64,000 nucleotides of DNA, taken from contig NZ_LGLN01000033.1 of the NCBI RefSeq assembly GCF_001293775.1, forward strand, positions 307,955 to 371,954. Reading direction: 5' to 3'. The translations under genes were made by a program, and so were the position numbers. The notes under the pieces were generated by a model. That model was not told the DNA's origin. It saw only the letters and a list, made by a program, of their open reading frames with translations, and did no database searches. Positions 1 through 8,216 of the stretch are shown here, in pieces (position 1 is the stretch's first letter; each line of letters begins with the position of its first letter). This DNA comes from Pseudomonas syringae pv. cilantro. GTDB lineage: Bacteria > Pseudomonadota > Gammaproteobacteria > Pseudomonadales > Pseudomonadaceae.

Positions 1-59
1 AAAGTCACTCGCCGAGGGGCGAAAAGGTGCCTTGAGCCATAAACAAACATCACTGACAT

Positions 60-127
60 CGCAGAGCCGCTGTGTGACACGGAGCGTCACGAAATGCATG
101 TCACGCGGAGCGTGGGGACGATAACTA
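60..127. repeat. Dispersed intergenic repeat, copy 1
   Basis: The stretch contains the element GACACGGAGCGTCACG and, after a short spacer, CACGCGGAGCGTGGGGACG, followed by an ACGATAACTA tail. The same GGAGCGT/ACGCTCC palindromic core with an (A)CGATA flank recurs near 42.6, 46.1, 51.8, 52.8 and 62.6 kb, always between genes. It sits downstream of the mnmC stop. No gene was recognised in the first 201 bases. A small inverted repeat, GAGCCC/GGGCTC at 137-155, could be the mnmC terminator. Confidence 0.6.
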
Positions 128-201
128 TCATGGTTTGAGCCCCGTTTTTGGGCTCTTCAGAGCTTGTCTGTAAAGATTCGCATTGGCACGAGACCCAGAC
201 G

Positions 202-2184
202 CTACTTCCCGCCACCCCGAATCAGCCCGCGCAGGGCAAAGCGATTGGGATGACACGCCTCGGCGACGCTGCGTGGCAAGGGCAGCGGTTCGTTGTCGAG
301 CCAGGCGGCGATCAGCTCTGCGGACAGCGGGGCGGTGATCAGACCGCGTGAGCCATGACCGCTGTTGACGTACAGGCCATCCAGCCACGGGCAGGCAATG
401 TCCGGCACCTGACGCGCATCCTTGCCCAGCGCGGCATAGGCCTGAACGAACGCCTCGCGGTCTGCCAACGGGCCAACGATAGGCAAATAATCCGGGCTGG
501 TGCAGCGAAACGCCGCACGCCCTTTTAACTGCTCGGGCGGCAGGACGGCGGCCTCCAGGCGTGCGGTGAGGTCTTGCGAAATCTCTCGCAACAATCCCAG
601 GTTGTCCAGGTGATCGGCCAGGTTCGGGGTCAGATCAGTGCTGTTGAAATCAAAGCTGGCGCCCAGCGTATGCTCGCCCAGACGCGCCGGTGCGACATAG
701 CCTTCAGCGCACACCACGGTGCGCAACGCGGTACTGGCCTGAGTCTGCGCCAAGCGCGTGATCTGTCCGCGAATGCGCTTGAGCGGCAAGTCTGCGCTCT
801 GCGAAAACTGCTTGATATCCGCCGCCCCGGCCAGCACCACAACAGGCGCGCTGTCGATCAGTTGCGCGTCACCCCAAACCTGCCACTGATCATCGATACG
901 CCGCAGCTCAAGCGCCTGGTGACGGGTGATCAGGCGGATATTCGGATGCTCGATCTGCGCGTGACACAAGGCGGGCGGATGCACCCAGCCGCCTTCGGGG
1001 TAAAACAGCCCGCCGCTGCTCAGCGCGATGCCGCTCTGCAACTCGGCTGCAGGTTGGTCCAACAGGTGCAGCAGCGATTCAGGGAAAGCCTCGGCCAGTT
1101 GCTGCTGACGCAGCGCTTCCTTGTCGTCGAAGGTCAGTTGCAGCACGCCGCAAGCGTCCCAGTCGACGCCACGCTGCAAGCGTTCAAGCAGCCTGCGTGT
1201 GTGACCAAACCCACTGAGGATCAACTGCGACAACGCGGTGCCATGCGCCGACAGCTTCAGGTACAGCACGCCCTGCGGATTGCCCGACGCCTCCTGCGCC
1301 GGTGCCGCATGACGCTCCAGCAGGCTGACGTGCCAGCCCCGCTGCGCGAGACTCTGCGCCGTCGCGCATCCTGCCAGCCCGGCGCCAATCACCAGCGCTT
1401 TGCGCTCGCCTGCACGCGGGGTCGGGCGGGCGAACCAGGGTTTGGCCGCAGGTGCCGATGCGACGCCCTCTGGCCACCCGATAAAAGCACCGCGCAGCAC
1501 CTCCCATTTATGGCCGATGCCCGGCACCCGCTTCATCTTGAAACCTGCTGCATTCAGCGAACGCCTTACCCAGCCGGTGCTGGTGAAGGTGCCAATCGTG
1601 GTGCTCGGTGTGGACAGCCGCGCCAGTTCGGCAAACAGTTCCGGGGTCCACATTTCCGGGTTTTTCGCCGGAGCGAAGCCGTCGAGAAACCATGCATCAA
1701 TCGGTCCGTCGAGCTGCGGCAGCAGCTGCAAGGCATCGCCGACCAACAGCGTCAGGCTGACCCGGCCGTCATCGAACAGCAGACGCTGAAAGCCTTCATG
1801 TATCGCCACGTACTGATCGAGCAGTTGTCGGGCGAACGTCGACAGCTCCGGCCACAGGCCAAGGGCTCGTTGCAGATCGGCGCGGCTCAACGGGTATTTT
1901 TCGACGCTGACGAAATGCAGGCGCGCACCTGCCGGGGCGCACTCATCGAACAACTGCCAGGCACACAGAAAATTCAGCCCGGTGCCAAACCCCGTCTCGC
2001 CAATGATCAGTCGCCCGCCGACCGGCAGTTCGGTGAAGCGCCGACGCAAGTCGTTCTGCACCAGAAACACATGGCGCGTCTCATCCAGACCGGACTCGGT
2101 GGAAAAGTACACGTCGGAAAAGTCGCGGGAACGCGGATTGCCTTGTTCGTCCCAGTCGATCCGGGCGTGGCGGGTCATAGTCAT
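202..2184 (-). CDS. mnmC: Bifunctional tRNA mnm5s2U biosynthesis protein MnmC
   Basis: MnmC finishes the modification of the wobble uridine in certain tRNAs. Its FAD-dependent oxidoreductase half removes the carboxymethyl group from cmnm5s2U, and its methyltransferase half adds a methyl group from S-adenosylmethionine. Both halves are visible. The N-terminal methyltransferase has the SAM motif GETGFGTGL at residues 62-70 and WFLDGFAP around 165-172. The C-terminal oxidoreductase opens with the dinucleotide-binding GAGLAG at 267-272. At 660 residues it is full length and intact. The start is the first Met; a second in-frame Met two codons later is equally possible and no strong ribosome site decides it. 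The gene is divergent from pap. Confidence 0.95.
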   Translation of the reverse strand: MTMTRHARIDWDEQGNPRSRDFSDVYFSTESGLDETRHVFLVQNDLRRRFTELPVGGRLIIGETGFGTGLNFLCAWQLFDECAPAGARLHFVSVEKYPLSRADLQRALGLWPELSTFARQLLDQYVAIHEGFQRLLFDDGRVSLTLLVGDALQLLPQLDGPIDAWFLDGFAPAKNPEMWTPELFAELARLSTPSTTIGTFTSTGWVRRSLNAAGFKMKRVPGIGHKWEVLRGAFIGWPEGVASAPAAKPWFARPTPRAGERKALVIGAGLAGCATAQSLAQRGWHVSLLERHAAPAQEASGNPQGVLYLKLSAHGTALSQLILSGFGHTRRLLERLQRGVDWDACGVLQLTFDDKEALRQQQLAEAFPESLLHLLDQPAAELQSGIALSSGGLFYPEGGWVHPPALCHAQIEHPNIRLITRHQALELRRIDDQWQVWGDAQLIDSAPVVVLAGAADIKQFSQSADLPLKRIRGQITRLAQTQASTALRTVVCAEGYVAPARLGEHTLGASFDFNSTDLTPNLADHLDNLGLLREISQDLTARLEAAVLPPEQLKGRAAFRCTSPDYLPIVGPLADREAFVQAYAALGKDARQVPDIACPWLDGLYVNSGHGSRGLITAPLSAELIAAWLDNEPLPLPRSVAEACHPNRFALRGLIRGGGK

Positions 2185-2332
2185 GTCAGGCTCAGCAAAG
2201 GCAGTGGGCGCATTTTAGCCGTCTGCGCAGATAAAAGTGCTATCAAGGATGTGCGGATTGACCGATGCCCGTCATCAATGGTCACACTCTGCATCAGGCG
2301 TTCTCCGAGCCCACATCAATCAGGAGCTGTGC

Positions 2333-3826
2333 ATGTTTGAATCTGCTGAAATCGGTCATGCCATTGACGATGACACTTACGAGGCAGCCTTGCCCGACCT
2401 GCGTGAAGCGCTGCTGGAGGCACAGATCGACCTGCACGAGCAGGCGGGGCGACAGATCATCGTGCTGATCAACGGCATCGAAGGTGCGGGCAAGGGCGAG
2501 ACGGTCAAACTGCTCAGCGAATGGATGGACCCGCGCCTGATAGAAGTGCGCACCTTCGACCAGCAAACCGACGAAGAGCTGGCGCACCCGCCGGCCTGGC
2601 GTTACTGGCGACAACTGCCTGCCAAGGGGCGCATGGGGATTTTCTTCGGTAACTGGTATAGCCAGATGCTTCAGGATCGCGTGCACGGTCGTTACAAGGA
2701 TGCGGTGCTCGATCAGGCCATCAGCGGCGCGGAGCGTCTGGAAAAAATGCTTTGTGACGAAGGCGCGCTGATCTTCAAATTCTGGTTCCACCTGTCCAAA
2801 AAACAGATGAAGCTGCGCCTCAAGACCCTCAAGGATGACCCGCTGCACAGCTGGCGGATCAGCCCGCTGGACTGGCAGCAATCCAAGACCTACGACAAGT
2901 TCGTGCGCTTCGGCGAGCGGGTGCTGCGTCGCACCAGCCGCGAGTACGCGCCTTGGCATGTGATCGAAGGCGTGGACGCCAACTATCGCAGCCTGACAGT
3001 CGGTCGCCTGTTGCTGGAGGGCATGCAGGCCGCGCTTGACAAGGCTGAACCCGAGCCCAGCGCGCTGACCGTCGGGCCGCTGGCAATCCACAGCGATGAA
3101 CGCACGTTGCTGGACAGTCTCGACCTGAGCCTGCAATTGAGCAAGGATGACTACCAGCAGCAACTGATTACCGAGCAGGCGCGGCTGGCGGGCAACATGC
3201 GTGACAAGCGCATGAAGCATCATGCGCTGCTGGCGGTGTTCGAAGGCAATGACGCGGCCGGCAAAGGCGGGGCGATCCGTCGGGTTGCAGCGGCGCTGGA
3301 CCCGCGACAATACGCCATCGTGCCGATTGCTGCGCCAACCCAGGACGAGCGCGCGCAGCCTTATCTGTGGCGCTTCTGGCGACAGATACCGGCACGCGGC
3401 AAATTCACCATCTTCGACCGCTCGTGGTACGGCCGGGTGCTGGTCGAGCGGGTCGAGGGCTTTTGTTGCGAGTCCGACTGGAAGCGCGCCTACGCTGAAA
3501 TCAACGATTTCGAAGAGCAGCTCACGGAGGCGGGCGTGGTGGTCGTCAAGTTCTGGCTGGCGATTGATCAGCAGACCCAACTGGAGCGTTTTCAAGAGCG
3601 CGAGAAGATCCCGTTCAAACGCTACAAGATCACCGAGGATGACTGGCGCAACCGCAAGAAATGGCCCGACTATCGTCAGGCCGTCGGCGACATGGTGGAT
3701 CGCACCAGCACCGAGATTGCGCCGTGGACCCTGATCGAAGCCAATGACAAGCGCTGGGCGAGGGTCAAGGTGTTGCGCACGATCAATGAAGCACTGGAAA
3801 AGGCTTTTTACAGGGACAAGAAGTGA
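2333..3826 (+). CDS. pap: Polyphosphate:AMP phosphotransferase (PPK2 class II)
   Basis: The protein is a tandem PPK2 phosphotransferase, the class that uses polyphosphate to phosphorylate AMP to ADP. Two homologous P-loop domains are present: GIEGAGKGET at residues 48-57 and FEGNDAAGKGG at about 303-313. Each is followed by the family hallmark WRYWRQLPAKGR or WRFWRQIPARGK and by a lid-like FDRSWYGRVLVERVEG in the second domain. The duplicated architecture is what separates class II (AMP) from single-domain class I enzymes. The ATG at 2333 is chosen because CAGGAG lies about 8 bases upstream; the open frame extends further but without a ribosome site. Length is 497 residues. A perfect hairpin after the stop (3867-3890) probably terminates the transcript. 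Confidence 0.9.
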   Translation: MFESAEIGHAIDDDTYEAALPDLREALLEAQIDLHEQAGRQIIVLINGIEGAGKGETVKLLSEWMDPRLIEVRTFDQQTDEELAHPPAWRYWRQLPAKGRMGIFFGNWYSQMLQDRVHGRYKDAVLDQAISGAERLEKMLCDEGALIFKFWFHLSKKQMKLRLKTLKDDPLHSWRISPLDWQQSKTYDKFVRFGERVLRRTSREYAPWHVIEGVDANYRSLTVGRLLLEGMQAALDKAEPEPSALTVGPLAIHSDERTLLDSLDLSLQLSKDDYQQQLITEQARLAGNMRDKRMKHHALLAVFEGNDAAGKGGAIRRVAAALDPRQYAIVPIAAPTQDERAQPYLWRFWRQIPARGKFTIFDRSWYGRVLVERVEGFCCESDWKRAYAEINDFEEQLTEAGVVVVKFWLAIDQQTQLERFQEREKIPFKRYKITEDDWRNRKKWPDYRQAVGDMVDRTSTEIAPWTLIEANDKRWARVKVLRTINEALEKAFYRDKK

Positions 3827-3866
3827 TCGCCTTCAAAGCCCCTCGCCATGCTTTGAGTGCGCGCAG

Positions 3867-3890
3867 AGTGAACGGTCATTGCCGTTCACT
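3867..3890. terminator. Hairpin between convergent genes
   Basis: AGTGAACGG and CCGTTCACT form a perfect 9-bp stem with a 6-base loop just after pap and across the stop of the convergent small gene. There is no clear T-run on either side, so its efficiency as an intrinsic terminator is uncertain. Confidence 0.5.
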
Positions 3891-4109
3891 TGCAGGCTGC
3901 GCAATCGGGTCGGTGTCTGCCCGTTCAGCTGTTGGCTGAAAGTCGCCGTTCAGCAATCGATGCAGGCGCAATTGGGACTCAGTGTAGTGCTGCGTTTGGG
4001 GTGCGTGCTCGTCCGGCGTCATGTCTTCGGGCATTGGCGGTTGTTCGGAAGGAGCCATCGCCTCCACCGCTTGCAGGACGGCGCTGTAAAGAGGGTTCAG
4101 ATCTCGCAT
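3876..4109 (-). CDS. Small conserved-looking hypothetical protein
   Basis: This is a 77-residue acidic, proline-rich protein of unknown function. It begins MRDLNPLYSAVLQAVEAM and has no signal peptide or membrane segment. It is supported as a real gene by a ribosome site (GGGAGA about 6 bases before the ATG) and by its fit into the gap between pap and the DUF454 gene without overlapping another gene. The middle (PPMPEDMTPDEHAP) looks disordered and the part QHYTESQLRLHRLLNGDF looks helical. I do not recognise the family, and a spurious frame cannot be excluded. Confidence 0.55.
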   Translation of the reverse strand: MRDLNPLYSAVLQAVEAMAPSEQPPMPEDMTPDEHAPQTQHYTESQLRLHRLLNGDFQPTAERADTDPIAQPASERQ

Positions 4110-4284
4110 GTTTTTTCTCCCTGAGAACAGGTCAGACGGCCTGTCGCTGGCGAATCACCCGCCTCAATCCATTCGAGGCGTGTCACTGAAGCCTAAGCGA
4201 GTTTCAGCGCGACCTCAGACGGGTTTCGCATAGGCGCTATGCCGGAAAACATGCTGTTTCATGGGAGATACACGGCAGTCGTGC

Positions 4285-4686
4285 TCAACGCTTTTGCAGC
4301 GTCTTCTGCCTGAGAATATAGAGCGTCACCAGCACAGCACTGGTCAGCATGAACCCGCGAGCCCAGTTCGAGGGCACCAGGTAACACGACAGGCTGATGC
4401 TCGCCCACATCATGCCGATCGCGTAGACCTTGCCCTTGAGCGGAATGCCGTTGCCTTCGAGATAATCCCGAATCCACGGACCGAGCTGCGGATGGTTGAT
4501 CAGCCAGTGATAGAAGCGTGGAGAACTGCGCGCGAAACAGGCAGCGGCCAGCAGCAGAAAGGGCGTGGTGGGCAGCACCGGCAGGAAGATACCGATGACG
4601 CCCAGCGCAACGCTCAGCCAGCCGACCGCTGCAAGCAGATAGCGCACCCACCAATAGCGGCTGGTGCGCGGTGCATCTTGCGCCAT
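4285..4686 (-). CDS. DUF454/YbaN-family inner-membrane protein
   Basis: The 133-residue protein matches the YbaN/DUF454 family of small inner-membrane proteins, whose biochemical role is unknown. Visible marks are the hydrophobic N-terminal pair of helices (LLAAVGWLSVALGVIGIF, then FLLLAAACFA), the family signature LPVLPTTPFLLLAA followed by FARSSPRFYHWLINHP, and a second hydrophobic pair near the C-terminus (YAIGMMWASISLSCYLVP). It starts 10 bases after the stop of the upstream YecA-like gene on the same strand, so the two are probably cotranscribed. No catalytic residues are evident. Confidence 0.85.
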   Translation of the reverse strand: MAQDAPRTSRYWWVRYLLAAVGWLSVALGVIGIFLPVLPTTPFLLLAAACFARSSPRFYHWLINHPQLGPWIRDYLEGNGIPLKGKVYAIGMMWASISLSCYLVPSNWARGFMLTSAVLVTLYILRQKTLQKR

Positions 4687-4696
4687 AGGCGCCGAC

Positions 4697-5284
4697 TCAG
4701 TGGTGACGGGGTTTGAGAATCGCCGGCTTTTCGTCCGGCGCCTGGCACAGCAGGTACAGCGCGGTCAGCGCTTCAGGGATCTGCACGATCATGTCGTCCA
4801 TCAGGTTGGCGTCCTGAGCGATGTCAGCAAATTCCGGCTGCTCGTCGAACAGGCCCGAACCGACCATGATCGGCAGCAGCATTTCGCTGACTTCTTCCTC
4901 GGCACTTTCGAACCAGGCGTTTTCACGCAGGAACACGCCTTCCATGAAACCGATACACCAGCCACGCAGGTCCGAGTCATCCGGGTCGTCGCCCAGGTCA
5001 AGGTCGCAAGGCAGGTCGAACTCCTCGTCCGACGCCAGTTGGCGGGCAATGTGCGCTTTCAGTGCAACCAGTGTCGCTTCGACCTCTATCTGCTGCTCTT
5101 CGCTGGCGTAATGCGGCGGCTCGGAGAACAGAGCGTCGATCCATTCACGCTCCGGTACTTCTTCGGAGCAGATGGACAGGGCGGTCAGGTAGCCATGCGC
5201 GGCCACGTAGTCCAGTGCTTCATCGTGCAGTTCATCTGCATCGAGGAAGACTTGCAGGCGGGTCAATTGCTCAGCGAAGGACAT
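4697..5284 (-). CDS. UPF0149/YecA-family protein
   Basis: The 195-residue, strongly acidic protein resembles the UPF0149 (YecA/YgfB) family, soluble alpha-helical proteins without an assigned enzymatic activity. The N-terminal part carries LTRLQVFLDADELHDEALDYVAAHGYLTAL and the middle WCIGFMEGVFLRENAWF, a typical family segment. The C-terminal SEC-C metal-binding motif found in some YecA proteins is absent. The gene is first in a probable two-gene minus-strand operon with the DUF454 gene and is divergent from recQ across a gap of about 175 bases. The assignment rests on overall pattern rather than on a catalytic motif. Confidence 0.75.
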   Translation of the reverse strand: MSFAEQLTRLQVFLDADELHDEALDYVAAHGYLTALSICSEEVPEREWIDALFSEPPHYASEEQQIEVEATLVALKAHIARQLASDEEFDLPCDLDLGDDPDDSDLRGWCIGFMEGVFLRENAWFESAEEEVSEMLLPIMVGSGLFDEQPEFADIAQDANLMDDMIVQIPEALTALYLLCQAPDEKPAILKPRHH

Positions 5285-5460
5285 GGAGGCACTACCTTGG
5301 AAATAAACGATGCTGAATTCTAGGCCCTGCGCGTCCGAGGCGCCAGCGCGCAGGTCAATTGCAGTTAATTTCGACCACTCATGTCTCCTTCATCCATTGC
5401 CCCCGAGCGCTCGGGTATACTCCTGCGTTTTGCAGTGCAGCAGGATATTCCGGGGTTTTT

Positions 5461-7590
5461 ATGCTTGAGCAGGCACAACGCGTACTTAAAGACATCTTCG
5501 GCTACGACAGCTTTCGTGGTCGCCAGGGTGCCATTATTGAGCGTGTAGCCAACGGCGGCGATGCACTGGTGCTGATGCCCACCGGCGGTGGCAAATCGTT
5601 GTGTTTCCAGGTGCCGGGTCTGTTGCGTGACGGCCTGTGCGTGGTCGTGTCGCCGCTCATCGCGCTGATGGACGATCAGGTCGCTACGCTGGACGAGCTG
5701 GGCGTCTCTGCGGCGGCCCTCAACTCGACCCTCAACGCCGAACAGCAGCGCGAGCTGGCTAACCGGATTCGTCTGGGCGAAGTGAAAATGCTTTACCTTG
5801 CCCCCGAGCGGCTGGTCCAGCCGCGCATGTTGTCATTTCTGCAGAACCTGAAAATAGCCCTGTTCGCCATCGACGAAGCGCACTGCGTGTCGCAATGGGG
5901 GCATGACTTCCGCCCGGAATACCTGCAACTGGGGCAACTGGCTGAACTGTTTCCGGATGTGCCGCGCATCGCGCTGACCGCCACCGCCGACAAGCGCACC
6001 CGGGAAGAAATCGTCACCCGCCTGCATCTGCAAAACGCCGAGCGCTTTCTGTCCAGCTTCGACCGGCCGAACATCTTCTACCGCATCGTGCCCAAGGAGC
6101 AGCCGCGCAAACAGTTGCTGGCGTTCCTCTCCGAGCGGCGCAGCGACGCCGGTATCGTCTACTGCCTGTCACGCAAGAAAGTCGACGAAGTGGCGGTGTT
6201 TCTCAGCGACAACGGTTACCCGGCGTTGCCGTACCATGCTGGCTTGCCATCGGAAACCCGCGCCGCCAACCAGAAGCGCTTCCTTAATGAGGAAGGCCTG
6301 ATCATGGTGGCGACCATTGCGTTCGGCATGGGCATCGACAAACCCAACGTGCGCTTCGTTGCGCACATGGACCTGCCCAAATCCCTGGAAGCCTACTATC
6401 AGGAAACCGGGCGGGCAGGGCGCGACGGTCTGCCGGCCGATGCGTGGATGGCCTACGGCCTGCAAGATGTGCTGATGCTCAAACAGATGTTGCAGAACTC
6501 CGAAGGCGACGAGCGCCACAAGCGGCTGGAGCAGCACAAGCTCGATGCCATGCTGGCACTGTGTGAAGAAACCCGCTGTCGGCGTCAGACCTTACTGGCC
6601 TATTTCGACGAAGACATGCCCAACCCGTGCGGCCATTGTGACAACTGCGTCGATGGCGTGCAGACCTGGGACGCCACCGAACCTGCGCGTCAGGCGCTCT
6701 CGGCCATCTACCGTACCGGCCAGCGCTACGGCGTCGGGCATCTGGTGGATGTGCTGCTCGGCAAGTCCAACGATAAAGTAGAAAGCTTCGGTCATCAGCA
6801 CTTGTCCGTGTTCGGCGTCGGCAAGGCGCGCAGCGAAGCCGAATGGCGCTCGCTGTTCCGCCAGCTGGTGGCGCGCGGCCTGGCAGACATCGATCTTGAA
6901 GGCTACGGCGGCCTGCGTCTGAGCGACACCTGTCGGCCGTTGCTGCGCGGTGAGGTTTCTCTGGAACTGCGCCGTGATCTCAAGCCACAAACCACCTCGC
7001 GAAGCAGCTCCGGCAGCCCGGCCAGTCAACTGGTGCGTGGCGAAGAGCGCGAGCAATGGGAAGCGCTGCGCACCCTGCGGCGTAAACTGGCCGAAGAACA
7101 TGGCGTTCCGCCGTATGTCATTTTCCCGGACTCGACCTTGCTGGAAATGCTGCGCAGCAAACCCGGTTCGATGGCCGAGATGGCCAAAGTCAGTGGTGTC
7201 GGCGCACGTAAGCTGGAGCGTTACGGCGAGGCTTTCCTCGAAGTGCTCAGCGGCAAGGCCGAGGCGCCGCGAGTGGTTGCCGACATTCGCCACGAACTGA
7301 TCAGCCTGGCGCGTGCGGGCATGACCCCGACGCAGATCGCCGGGCAATTGCAGTGCTCGGAGAAAAATGTCTACACCCTGCTGGCCGAGGCCATCGGCAA
7401 GCAGCAATTGTCCATCGAGCAGGCGCTCGATCTGCCGGAAGACCTGCTGGGCGAGGTGCAGGATGCCTTTCTCGACGGCGAAGGCGAGTTGCCGCCGGTC
7501 TCGGCGATTGCCGAGCAGTTCGCCGGACGGGTCCCGGAAGGCGTGCTGTATTGCGTGCGTGCGGCGCTGCAATCGGAATTTGAGGTATAA
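5461..7590 (+). CDS. recQ: ATP-dependent DNA helicase RecQ
   Basis: RecQ is a 3'-to-5' helicase acting in recombination and stalled-fork repair. The order of domains is clear: Walker A TGGGKS at residues 41-46, Walker B DEAH at 138-141 followed by [13 protein letters not shown], the helicase motif VI segment [12 protein letters not shown], a zinc-binding RQC region ([10 protein letters not shown] ... NPCGHCDNC), an HRDC domain ([20 protein letters not shown]), and a C-terminal helix-turn-helix ([20 protein letters not shown]) seen in longer RecQ proteins. At 709 residues it is about 100 longer than E. coli RecQ because of this tail. ATG 5461 is chosen because homology begins there ([15 protein letters not shown]); the frame extends upstream without conserved sequence. 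A TATACT -10-like box lies at about 5416. Confidence 0.95.
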   Translation: MLEQAQRVLKDIFGYDSFRGRQGAIIERVANGGDALVLMPTGGGKSLCFQVPGLLRDGLCVVVSPLIALMDDQVATLDELGVSAAALNSTLNAEQQRELANRIRLGEVKMLYLAPERLVQPRMLSFLQNLKIALFAIDEAHCVSQWGHDFRPEYLQLGQLAELFPDVPRIALTATADKRTREEIVTRLHLQNAERFLSSFDRPNIFYRIVPKEQPRKQLLAFLSERRSDAGIVYCLSRKKVDEVAVFLSDNGYPALPYHAGLPSETRAANQKRFLNEEGLIMVATIAFGMGIDKPNVRFVAHMDLPKSLEAYYQETGRAGRDGLPADAWMAYGLQDVLMLKQMLQNSEGDERHKRLEQHKLDAMLALCEETRCRRQTLLAYFDEDMPNPCGHCDNCVDGVQTWDATEPARQALSAIYRTGQRYGVGHLVDVLLGKSNDKVESFGHQHLSVFGVGKARSEAEWRSLFRQLVARGLADIDLEGYGGLRLSDTCRPLLRGEVSLELRRDLKPQTTSRSSSGSPASQLVRGEEREQWEALRTLRRKLAEEHGVPPYVIFPDSTLLEMLRSKPGSMAEMAKVSGVGARKLERYGEAFLEVLSGKAEAPRVVADIRHELISLARAGMTPTQIAGQLQCSEKNVYTLLAEAIGKQQLSIEQALDLPEDLLGEVQDAFLDGEGELPPVSAIAEQFAGRVPEGVLYCVRAALQSEFEV

Positions 7591-7652
7591 CGGCGTGCGA
7601 CGAATCGTCACCGCCTCCTGCTTGCCTGATCATAAGGACCATGCTTAGCTCG

Positions 7653-7663
7653 CTAATAATTAG
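7653..7663. promoter_or_regulatory. AT-rich palindrome upstream of the MarR gene
   Basis: CTAATAATTAG is an 11-bp perfect palindrome 9 bases before the proposed start of the MarR-family gene. MarR proteins usually bind short AT-rich palindromes near their own promoters, so autorepression is plausible. This is inference from position and symmetry only. Confidence 0.35.
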
Positions 7664-7671
7664 TTTTTATC

Positions 7672-8121
7672 ATGAGTTTCCTTATGCCATTGACTGAAGA
7701 CCATCGTTTCGGGATGCAACTCGGACACCTGACCCGCGGCTGGCGCGCCGAGCTGGACCGTCGACTGGCCGGCCTGGGTCTATCGCAGGCTCGCTGGCTG
7801 GTTCTTTTGCACCTTGCACGCTTCTTCAGCGAACCGCCTACACAGCGCGAACTGGCGCAAAGCGTCGGCGTTGAAGGGCCGACCCTGGCCCGGCTGCTCG
7901 ACAGCCTCGAAGCTCAAGGGCTGGTGCAGCGGGTGGCGGTGGCCGAAGATCGGCGCGCCAAGAAAATTCTGTTGTGCGACACGGCGCTGCCCCTGATCGA
8001 AAAGATCGAAACCATCGCCAATGTGTTGCGCAAAGAGTTGTTCGAGGGGGTGAGCGAGGAAGACCTGCTTGTCAGCATGCGTGTGCATTCACAGATTCTG
8101 GCCAATCTGGAAAGATCCTGA
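7672..8121 (+). CDS. MarR/SlyA-family transcriptional regulator
   Basis: This is a 149-residue winged-helix regulator of the MarR/SlyA type. It shows the N-terminal dimer helix (FGMQLGHLTRGWRAELDRRL), the HTH segment PTQRELAQSVGVEGPTLARL, and the wing GLVQRVAVAEDRRAKKILL with the conserved D-R-R-A-K. Such proteins bind DNA as dimers and release it on binding small aromatic ligands; the ligand here is unknown. Two starts are possible, ATG 7672 and ATG 7684; neither has a convincing ribosome site. An AT palindrome immediately upstream may be its operator. The gene lies between recQ and the FimV-like gene. Confidence 0.88.
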   Translation: MSFLMPLTEDHRFGMQLGHLTRGWRAELDRRLAGLGLSQARWLVLLHLARFFSEPPTQRELAQSVGVEGPTLARLLDSLEAQGLVQRVAVAEDRRAKKILLCDTALPLIEKIETIANVLRKELFEGVSEEDLLVSMRVHSQILANLERS

Positions 8122-8216
8122 GACGAAGCAGCGAGTTCTCAACCATACTCTGGCGACGGATACTGAAGTCCATCTGATTACGTGAGAAGCCTGCAGTGGT
8201 TTCCATAAGGGTTCGC

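Noticed and set aside
574-2340. Long plus-strand open frame opposite mnmC (588 codons)
   Set aside because: It is antisense to a clear MnmC gene with all motifs; GC-rich DNA creates such frames. No protein family is visible in it.
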